Virus record (IMG/VR): IMGVR_UViG_3300009168_000052 | Span: 1-49,196 of that record | Strand: one strand, 5' to 3' | DNA: 49,196 nt | Source: a virus | In this document: one piece after another, positions 15,432 through 20,646 of the stretch | Layout: every line of letters starts with the position of its first letter | Position numbering within the stretch: the first letter of the stretch is position 1 | The notes under the pieces: generated by a model | Seen by the model: the letters and a program-made list of their open reading frames with translations, nothing else | Told to the model about the DNA's origin: nothing | The model's database searches: none | Made by a program: the position numbers and the translations under genes

Positions 15432-15452
15432 GGGGGGGATGCTGGGAGGGGG
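15432..15452 (+). other. G-quadruplex-forming motif
   Basis: Seven Gs, ATGCT, GGG, A, then GGGGG: four runs of three or more Gs within 21 bases, matching the usual G-quadruplex pattern. It lies at the edge of the iteron-rich segment. Confidence 0.5.
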
Positions 15453-15589
15453 CGGCGTGAGGGCGTTCCAGGTAGTGGTTGTGGGGTGTAACGGCTTTCC
15501 GGCCTTTGGCGTGAAACCGTGGAAACCGAATCAAAATTCCAATTTGCGCTTAAAATAGAGATCGGGGCCTCCCCCGAGGGCGTGGGCGC

Positions 15590-15656
15590 CGCGCGCCCGC
15601 CCGCGCCCGCGCCTGCGCCCGCCTGCCTGCGCCCGCGCCCGCGCCCGCGCCCGCCG
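15590..15656 (+). repeat. GCCCGC hexamer-type low-complexity repeat
   Basis: About 65 bases of near-perfect alternation of GCCCGC/GCGCCC/GCCTGC units. No reading frame through it looks like protein. Together with a similar stretch at 20221-20290 it brackets the CobS/CobT-like region. Confidence 0.7.
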
Positions 15657-15672
15657 CGTCTCCCGTCCCCGG

Positions 15673-15724
15673 TTCCCGAGCGGGAAGGGGTGCTGGTTGG
15701 ACGGGTGAAGGGTCCCGAGCGGGA
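15673..15724. repeat. Repeated small palindrome TCCCGAGCGGGA
   Basis: TTCCCGAGCGGGAA at 15673-15686 and TCCCGAGCGGGA at 15713-15724, each able to form a short hairpin, 40 bases apart in the gene-free region. Function unknown. Confidence 0.55.
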
Positions 15725-15793
15725 AGCCCACCAGGAAGCCCGCCAGCGGCGGCTAAGGGTTTCTGGGTATCGGCATAGCCCTAGACGCGGAAA

Positions 15794-15820
15794 GGCCGCC
15801 AGCGGGCTTCGCTGGCGGCC
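15794..15820 (-). terminator. Strong hairpin downstream of the VWA gene
   Basis: GGCCGCCAGCG, loop GGCTT, CGCTGGCGGCC: an 11-base perfect stem. On the minus strand it comes 25 bases after the VWA stop and is followed by TTTCCGCG, a short U-tract. It is the likely end of the AAA-VWA operon and shields the origin-like region from its transcripts. Confidence 0.65.
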
Positions 15821-15844
15821 TAGCGTCGATCTTGGTCTGAGGGC

Positions 15845-17746
15845 TTAGGCGCGTTTGACTGCCAGCGCTTCCCCGAGTGCCTCAAGACCCTGGGTTGCCA
15901 GTTCCCGCAGGCTCGTCACGTTCACGTAGGGCAGGCCAAGATGCTTCACGTCCGTGAGCGCTCCAATGACCAGGGTCTCGACGCCATCGCGTGTCAGAGC
16001 CGTTTTTGCAGCGGCACGAGCCGAACCCGCGCTCCACCCATCTTCGCCATCCGTGAGCACCAGCATGACACGGCGCGAGACGCCAGCCTTGGCCCGCAAG
16101 CGCTTCGCAACGTCGATCATGGCAGGCATCATGCTCGTGCCACCCTTTGGCGCGTGGATCAGGGACGCCACGTAGGGGCGAGCCTCTTGCCACGGATCGC
16201 GAAAGCTTTTGACTTCCATCAAGATGGATGTCGGTTGAGCACTCCGTCGTGCTCTGGGTGGAGGAGACAGAAAGCCCAAGACTTCAAAGGGTACATTCGA
16301 AGCTTTGCAAGCATCGCCCAGATGAAGCGCGAGCGCCGTGGTTGCTTCGATACAAGAGCCTCTCATGCTTGTGCTTAGGTCAATTAGGAAGGACACGGCG
16401 GCATTCTCGCCGAGTGCTTCCTCGCGACGACGAAAGACGCTTGTTGCACCGGCTTGAGCGCGGCTCACGTCGCGCATATCGAAGCGCCCTCGCGTCTCGT
16501 GCCGATGGTTCAGGGTCAGATCAGGGGAGCGAAGCGCCCGCGTCACGTCGCGCCGAAGCTTGGCAGGGGTTGGGATCAAGGCGGTTAGCGCCCGCGCCGT
16601 GTCTTCCCTCGGGGTCAGATCCTTGCGACGGGCAACCTTGCATTCGACCGCGTTGAGGTAGTCCGTGATGCCCCTGTTTTCGCGTGCCACGTCGGAGGGC
16701 GACAAGCCCGCGCGCTTGGACGCACGGTCTCCCATGTCGTTGAGGTTCACTTCAGGGTTCTCCGTGACGGTATCGTCGAGGGTCCACGGGTTCCCGTCGC
16801 CCTCGCCACCCTTGCCAGGGGTTCCAGCTTCGGGAGGAGTGCCGTCCTGAGGCTCTGGAGCCCCGTCCTGAGGCTCTGGGGCTTCCTGAGGCTCTGGAGC
16901 CCCGTCCTGAGGCTCTGGGGCTTCTTGGGGCTTGGGCTGGGAACCGGGGTCCTGCTTGGCGTCTTGCGGCAGAGCCTCAATCGACGCTTTCAGCCAACGC
17001 GCGATATCCAAGCACTCAGCGGTTCCAGCCTTGCCAGGGGAGGAATGCCGAACACGGACAAGCGCGTCGTCCACCAAGGCCAGGATCGCAGGTGGCAGCA
17101 CGTCCAAGCGCGGCATGGAAGGAACGACGTAACCTAGAAACTCAGTCATCCCTTTGCTTGCCAAGGTGAAGGGCAAGCAACGTGGAGCGCTTGGGTCCCA
17201 TCCATTCGCGAGCGACTGGATTGTCACGTATTGCGTGAGCATTTCCAGCAACGCGCGAGCATTCGTCACGCCCTTTGCATTCGCCACTAGGTCCCGCTCA
17301 ATACGGATATCTTCCAATCCATTCAGTAGATTGCCCAAGCCCTCGCGCTTGGCGGTTATCACTGCATCGAAGTCAGTGTAGAGCGCATGGCCTAGTTCGT
17401 GGACCGTATACGCGACCATGATCTCGGCTTCGCGCCGTGAGAGACGTGCATCCAAGGGCATGGCAGGCAGGCAAAGGGTCCAGGTGTTCCAGCCATCGTA
17501 GGAGAGTGCCGCCGTGCCAGGATATGGCTGGATAGTCCAGACATGGGAGGGCGATCCGCCGTTGGCGATATAGAACCGGGAGCAACTTTCGAGCGAAGCT
17601 TTGTAAGCATCCGCCACAGTCACGGTTGCGCCAGCCGGCAGGGTGGCGAGCGCTTGCGGATTATCTTTTGCTTGTGTCTCAAGGGCTTGCATCGCCAGGA
17701 CATGCGCCTGCTTTGCACGTGCGGCGGGAGTTAGGGTTGTTGTCAT
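15845..17746 (-). CDS. CobT-like protein: HExxH putative metallopeptidase plus VWA domain
   Basis: A 633-residue protein. The N-terminal half has VHELGHALYT (HExxH at 116-120) followed by GLEDIRIE (144-150), which could supply the third zinc ligand. A Pro/Glu/Gln linker with tandem repeats lies at about 270-300. The C-terminal VWA domain has a MIDAS motif (DLSTSM, about 453) and TDGEDG (about 563). The layout resembles CobT of aerobic cobaltochelatase and the DUF2201_N-VWA proteins that pair with MoxR-type AAA+ ATPases, and such a gene is directly upstream. Its role in phages is not established; protein remodelling or metal insertion are both possible. GAGAGTAACGC precedes the ATG. Confidence 0.82.
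   Translation of the reverse strand: MTTTLTPAARAKQAHVLAMQALETQAKDNPQALATLPAGATVTVADAYKASLESCSRFYIANGGSPSHVWTIQPYPGTAALSYDGWNTWTLCLPAMPLDARLSRREAEIMVAYTVHELGHALYTDFDAVITAKREGLGNLLNGLEDIRIERDLVANAKGVTNARALLEMLTQYVTIQSLANGWDPSAPRCLPFTLASKGMTEFLGYVVPSMPRLDVLPPAILALVDDALVRVRHSSPGKAGTAECLDIARWLKASIEALPQDAKQDPGSQPKPQEAPEPQDGAPEPQEAPEPQDGAPEPQDGTPPEAGTPGKGGEGDGNPWTLDDTVTENPEVNLNDMGDRASKRAGLSPSDVARENRGITDYLNAVECKVARRKDLTPREDTARALTALIPTPAKLRRDVTRALRSPDLTLNHRHETRGRFDMRDVSRAQAGATSVFRRREEALGENAAVSFLIDLSTSMRGSCIEATTALALHLGDACKASNVPFEVLGFLSPPPRARRSAQPTSILMEVKSFRDPWQEARPYVASLIHAPKGGTSMMPAMIDVAKRLRAKAGVSRRVMLVLTDGEDGWSAGSARAAAKTALTRDGVETLVIGALTDVKHLGLPYVNVTSLRELATQGLEALGEALAVKRA
16849..16925 (-). repeat. Tandem repeat coding the EPQ-rich linker
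   Basis: Two copies of a 39-base unit (GAGGCTCTGGAGCCCCGTCCT plus GAGGCTCTGGGGCTTCCT on the plus strand) within the VWA gene, encoding APEPQ and DGAPEPQ repeats. They form a flexible linker between the zincin-like and VWA halves. The copy number may vary between isolates. Confidence 0.75.
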
Positions 17747-17748
17747 GT

Positions 17749-17764
17749 GCGTTACTCTCTTTCC
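17749..17764 (-). promoter_or_regulatory. Leader element before the VWA gene
   Basis: On the minus strand GGAAAGAGAGTAACGC, two bases before ATG 17746. The same GAGAGTAACGCA precedes the AAA ATPase start (19491) and a variant precedes the primase gene. AGAGAG may serve as the ribosome site. Confidence 0.5.
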
Positions 17765-17773
17765 GATATGTTT

Positions 17774-17804
17774 TGACCCTGTTAGGCGAAGCCTAACAGG
17801 GTCA
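17774..17804. other. Perfect 14-bp hairpin flanked by direct repeats
   Basis: TGACCCTGTTAGGC, loop GAA, GCCTAACAGGGTCA: 14 paired bases without mismatch in the 86-base gap between the AAA and VWA genes. Neither strand has a U-tract directly after it, so it is not a standard terminator. Identical decamers TCCGATATGT flank it at 17762-17771 and 17814-17823. It could be an RNA processing or stability element, or a protein-binding site. Confidence 0.6.
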
Positions 17805-17832
17805 TGACTCTAGTCCGATATGTCAGAGCTTG

Positions 17833-19491
17833 TCAAACGATAGGACTAGCAGGCGTGAACGATACGTTCGGCACCGTCTCGAATGCGTTCGCGGCGTCGA
17901 TATTCTGGGGACGGGACGCGGACCCCTCGACGACAGGGGCGGCGACGGTGCCGCCTTGGGCCAAAGCGTCGATCTCACTGTGACGTAGGTTCCCGCTCTC
18001 CAGAGCCGTGAGTGTGGGCCTGTCCGCAGGGTCCGCAGGATTGATGATCGAAGCATTGAACGCGCTCTGCGAGGGCGCGCCCAAAGTAATCGCGTCCGCC
18101 CATGCCAGCAAACGACGATAGCTTGTGCCAGTTGTCAGCGTGCCATTGTCGCGGCCATGCCGCGTCAATCCCGCGTAAGTGACCATGCGCTCGCAAGCTT
18201 CCAGCGCTAGTCCAGAGTGCGTCGAGAGGCTTTTAGCCTCAAGATGTGGAGGCAGGTAGTCTACCGGCACGAAGAAGCCGATACGGTCCTGCAAGGCGAC
18301 GTTCTGCGCGATGGTGTCAGCGTATCGACCCGTTTCGTCGCCGCATAGGTTCGTGTTGTCGGCCAGCACAACCATGACGCCTTCCGCGAACTCCACACGC
18401 CTATTCTTGTCCTCCTTCAGGATGGTGTACCGCTTGTCGAGTATGGTTTGAAGGACAGCGGCGGTACCGGGGCGAAGGAAGCTTGGCTCGTCTATCAGGA
18501 TCACGGCATAGGGAACCTGCATCGCGGTCACGAGGGCGCCCTCGTGAAACATGGTTCCGCCACCAGGGACAGGCAGTCTCTGTCCGACTAGCTCCAAGCC
18601 CTCCGTGTTGCGATCGATCGCGATCCGAAAGAACGGGCGCCCACAGGCAGCGGCGAAGCATTCCACTGCACTCGTCTTGCCCGTGCCAGCCGGCCCATAG
18701 AGGAGCGCTGAAGCGCGTCTTCTCTTGGAAGCATCGTTAGACGCCGCCAAGTGCGCGACTGCCACCAAGTAGCCGAGCATGTCGCCTTGCCAGACATAGG
18801 TTACGTCGTGCATTGGCACGTCGCCCTCGCCTGCAATGCCGTCACACACGGGGATTGTCAGCGCGCCGAACTTCGTGGCTCCGCGCGTCTTGAGCGCCTT
18901 GGAGAACACCTTGGCGCCCTCGCGCATGTCTACAAGCGCAACCGGCGGGACAGGTGCCGCGACTGCGTGCCCGGTTTCGTCCACGGTGACGGTCTTTACT
19001 ACCTCGCGTGTCTCAACCCGCGTCTCGACGCGTGGGCCTTGCGAGGCGGCTTGTGCCAGGGGCGCAATCGACGCCTCAAGCTGTGCCACCATCTTGGAGC
19101 TAAGGAAGTCAGCCACGCCTGCCAGCGCGCCTTGCACCAAGGCGATAGGGTCTTGTCCTTCGAACGGCGTAGGGACGCGGCTTTCGCCGTTGCCCGCATC
19201 ACGCCATGCTTGCCAATCGGGGTCCATTGGGGCGGGTTCATTCATGGTGGCGTTGCTTTCGTCGTCAGTGTCGGGGCCATCGGGGAATGGAGTGCTGGCT
19301 GCAAGCGCGTTGAAGTCAACGCCAAGATCGCGGCAAGCTTTGATGGTTTCGTCGCGGTTCATGTCTGCCATGGAACGGCCATCGCCAAGGTTAGCTTTGC
19401 GCCAATCTTGCCAATCGGGATGCGAAGCTAGAGCCGCGCGGATAGCAATACGAAGTTTGCGCGAGATTGTCAGAGTAGAACTGGTGGCCAT
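17833..19491 (-). CDS. MoxR/CobS-like AAA+ ATPase
   Basis: A 552-residue protein from ATG 19491 (an open frame reaches 19602, but the leader GAGAGTAACGCAA stands before 19491). The N-terminal 170 residues carry two copies of a short motif (HPDWQDWRKANLGDG and DPDWQAWRDAGNG), then a helical segment. The AAA+ module has Walker A GPAGTGKT (about 263-270) and Walker B VILIDEPSF (about 328), followed by the arginine-rich sensor region and a C-terminal lid, as in MoxR/CobS. It is co-transcribed with the VWA gene and most likely forms an ATPase-VWA complex with it. An internal ATG at 19245 has its own leader and could give a shorter form. Confidence 0.85.
   Translation of the reverse strand: MATSSTLTISRKLRIAIRAALASHPDWQDWRKANLGDGRSMADMNRDETIKACRDLGVDFNALAASTPFPDGPDTDDESNATMNEPAPMDPDWQAWRDAGNGESRVPTPFEGQDPIALVQGALAGVADFLSSKMVAQLEASIAPLAQAASQGPRVETRVETREVVKTVTVDETGHAVAAPVPPVALVDMREGAKVFSKALKTRGATKFGALTIPVCDGIAGEGDVPMHDVTYVWQGDMLGYLVAVAHLAASNDASKRRRASALLYGPAGTGKTSAVECFAAACGRPFFRIAIDRNTEGLELVGQRLPVPGGGTMFHEGALVTAMQVPYAVILIDEPSFLRPGTAAVLQTILDKRYTILKEDKNRRVEFAEGVMVVLADNTNLCGDETGRYADTIAQNVALQDRIGFFVPVDYLPPHLEAKSLSTHSGLALEACERMVTYAGLTRHGRDNGTLTTGTSYRRLLAWADAITLGAPSQSAFNASIINPADPADRPTLTALESGNLRHSEIDALAQGGTVAAPVVEGSASRPQNIDAANAFETVPNVSFTPASPIV
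19250..19272 (-). promoter_or_regulatory. Copy of the 14566-14589 leader inside the AAA gene
   Basis: GCGTTGCTTTCGTCGTCAGTGTC on the plus strand, the same as 14566-14589 less one C. On the minus strand it lies five bases before an in-frame ATG (19245). This could mark an internal translation start or the scar of a gene fusion. Confidence 0.45.
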
Positions 19492-19493
19492 TT

Positions 19494-19506
19494 GCGTTAC
19501 TCTCGG
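19494..19506 (-). promoter_or_regulatory. Leader element before the AAA ATPase gene
   Basis: On the minus strand CCGAGAGTAACGC, two bases before ATG 19491, nearly identical to the element before the VWA gene. It supports 19491 as the start codon. Confidence 0.5.
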
Positions 19507-19537
19507 CTGGTTGCCCGAGCCCCATAGCGGCGCCCGG

Positions 19538-19589
19538 CTGGTGTTTGACACCAGACAGGACCTTAGAACGCAACGTCTAGTTGTGTCAA
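19538..19589 (-). promoter_or_regulatory. Candidate promoter and hairpin upstream of the AAA-VWA operon
   Basis: On the minus strand TTGACA (19584-19589), a 16-base spacer and TCTAAG (19562-19567), the same -35 and spacing as the candidate promoter at 14594-14621. Just downstream is a short hairpin, CTGGTGT-TTG-ACACCAG (19538-19554). Two further GTGTCA words (19583 and 19594) are in the same divergent region. Confidence 0.4.
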
Positions 19590-19650
19590 TACGCCGTGTC
19601 ACAGTTTGTCGGGATGGCGGGGAACGTTGAGCCTGTGGCAGGGTCCCTGG

Positions 19651-19908
19651 ATGTCGCTACGTCATCCAGGGAAGGGGACGCGCAAGCCCCATGGTCGTGG
19701 GCTTCCGGCGGCTTGCGCCTTGGCTCGCCAGAGCATTGCGCTCCGACCCAAGTGTACCGCGATCAAGGCGAACGGCGAGCCTTGCCGCATGGTGGCGTTG
19801 TCAGGGACGCGCTACTGTGGGCGTCACGGCGGGTTCGGCCATCTAGCTTTGATGGGCCGTTACAGCTCACCTCGCGTAAAGGTTGAAGACAGTGAGCCAA
19901 CCTGTTGA
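19651..19908 (+). CDS. Small CxxC/HGG-type protein (85 aa)
   Basis: The core CTAIKANGEPCRMVALSG plus RYCGRHGG matches a widespread phage protein family (CxAxTRxGxPCxxPAxxGxxCxxHGG) whose Cys and His residues may bind zinc. It is often found directly upstream of small-terminase-like genes, as here. I chose ATG 19651, which has AGGG upstream; the frame is open from a TTG at 19606 (100 residues). The N-terminal 30 residues are basic. It is the first gene of the late region. Function unknown. Confidence 0.7.
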   Translation: MSLRHPGKGTRKPHGRGLPAACALARQSIALRPKCTAIKANGEPCRMVALSGTRYCGRHGGFGHLALMGRYSSPRVKVEDSEPTC

Positions 19909-20230
19909 CAGTATGAGGGAATTGGTCGTTAGCACTCTCGTCGCCATCGTCAAGGATAGTATGGCAAGCCCGGCTGTCAGAGTACAGGCTAGTCGGACCT
20001 TAGCAGAGGTTCTGGGAATGCTGAAACAGGCTCCAAAAGCTGCCTCCGTGTCAGCCATCGAAGAGCTATCCGAGGGCGAGCTAGATGCCCTCATTGCGTC
20101 ACGCGCCAGCCAGGATGGTACGCAAGCGAACAATCCTGGCCCCGTGTCAGCGGCGCCCGTGTCAGAGCCCAAGGTGGTGTCAGGCAAGCGTGTCAGGCGC
20201 CCTCGTGCCAAGCGGGCGCCCGCGCGCTAG
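19892..20230 (+). CDS. Possible small terminase-like protein (112 aa)
   Basis: The start is GTG 19892 with AAGG nine bases upstream (a TTG at 19883 is also in frame). The helical N-terminus ELVVSTLVAIVKDS, then ASPAVRVQASRTLAEVLGML, resembles the repeat-helix segment of many phage small terminase-like proteins, and LSEGELDALIAS resembles their C-terminal SDEELxALI motif. The last 45 residues are basic and low-complexity (GKRVRRPRAKRAPAR), suited to DNA binding. The large terminase is about 11 kb away. The call rests on sequence style and position; a different DNA-binding role is possible. Confidence 0.45.
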   Translation: MSQPVDSMRELVVSTLVAIVKDSMASPAVRVQASRTLAEVLGMLKQAPKAASVSAIEELSEGELDALIASRASQDGTQANNPGPVSAAPVSEPKVVSGKRVRRPRAKRAPAR

Positions 20231-20349
20231 GCGCGCGCGCTCGCGCGCGGGTGCGCCCCCGCCCCCCGGCCACGCCCGCGCCCGGAGCCAAGGCCACGGC
20301 CACCCTGGTCGAGAAAATTTTTGTATTTTTGAGCTTTTCTTTTTTGTTT
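20231..20349. other. Gene-free stretch: GC-rich then T-rich
   Basis: A run of GC-alternating bases (20221-20290) is followed by a plus-strand T-rich tract (20309-20350, several runs of 4-6 Ts). The T-rich tract after GC-rich sequence would suit termination of the short plus-strand transcript from 19651. No clear stem was identified. Confidence 0.4.
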
Positions 20350-20577
20350 TCAGGCATTTAGAGCGCGGGCATTGATCCTCGCCCGCGCTCTTTGACGGAA
20401 TGTTGTCTTAGGACCGGGGCCCTCCGCCTTCTGCCTGGCGTCCCGGCGCAGAATTTGAGAAACACGCTCGGGGGAGATGCCATAGGCCCGTCCAATCGCA
20501 GCCCGTGACACGCCCTGAGCCCGGGCTGCCACGATCTCGGCGTTGCGGGTGGTTTTTGCTTTGAAAGCCTCTGCCAT
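20350..20577 (-). CDS. Small HTH transcriptional regulator (75 aa)
   Basis: A 75-residue protein with an excellent ribosome site: GGAGG six bases before ATG 20577. Residues 10-45 form a resolvase/sigma-region-4-like helix-turn-helix (IVAARAQGVSRAAIGRAYG, then ISPERVSQILRRD). The tail is basic. It is the only minus-strand gene within the late arm and is divergent from the first tail-fibre gene, so it may control early/late expression or its own promoter. The 3' end contains an inverted repeat (20361-20370 with 20381-20390) that may also act as its terminator. Confidence 0.78.
   Translation of the reverse strand: MAEAFKAKTTRNAEIVAARAQGVSRAAIGRAYGISPERVSQILRRDARQKAEGPGPKTTFRQRARARINARALNA
20361..20390. 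terminator. GC-rich hairpin at the end of the HTH gene
   Basis: GAGCGCGGGC, a 10-base loop, GCCCGCGCTC: a perfect 10-base stem. On the plus strand TTTG follows; on the minus strand it ends in CTCTAAATG. It overlaps the last codons of the HTH gene. It could stop plus-strand transcripts before the tail-fibre genes or minus-strand ones after the HTH gene; the U-tracts are weak. Confidence 0.45.
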
Positions 20578-20646
20578 CTTTGACCTCCAGCGCGAACTCT
20601 GACACGGTGAGTGTCTCTCGCGCCCAATTTCACGGGCCGAGGACGT

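Larger units (their letters stand above)
15089..15590. other. Candidate replication origin / control region: AT-rich with iteron-like repeats
   Basis: No credible gene. The segment to about 15370 is markedly AT-rich in a GC-rich genome. It carries CCACACACCA at 15098, 15118, 15201, 15259 and 15266 (the last two overlapping) and the reverse copy TGGTGTGTGG at 15395. Also present are a DnaA-box-like TGTTGATAA (15286-15294; reverse complement TTATCAACA, one mismatch to TTATCCACA), the palindrome GATAATTATC (about 15323), a pair of CAATTTCC repeats 12 bases apart (15141, 15153) and a run of As and Ts near 15333-15355. Iterons, AT-rich DNA and a DnaA-like site together are typical of origins. A late-gene regulatory region remains possible. 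Confidence 0.5.

Noticed and set aside
15794-15820. tRNA gene in the intergenic region
   Set aside because: The structure is a simple hairpin without cloverleaf arms or a T-loop; no tRNA was seen anywhere in the window.
15845-19491. Cobalamin biosynthesis genes cobS/cobT
   Set aside because: Only general AAA+ and VWA similarity; a cobaltochelatase role would need CobN and pathway genes, none of which is present.
19581-19886. 101-codon plus frame overlapping the CxxC/HGG gene
   Set aside because: The adjacent frame has the recognisable CxxC/HGG family pattern; this one does not and has no ribosome site.
20221-20290. Coding sequence in the GC tract
   Set aside because: Pure GC-alternating low-complexity; no frame has a start or plausible composition.
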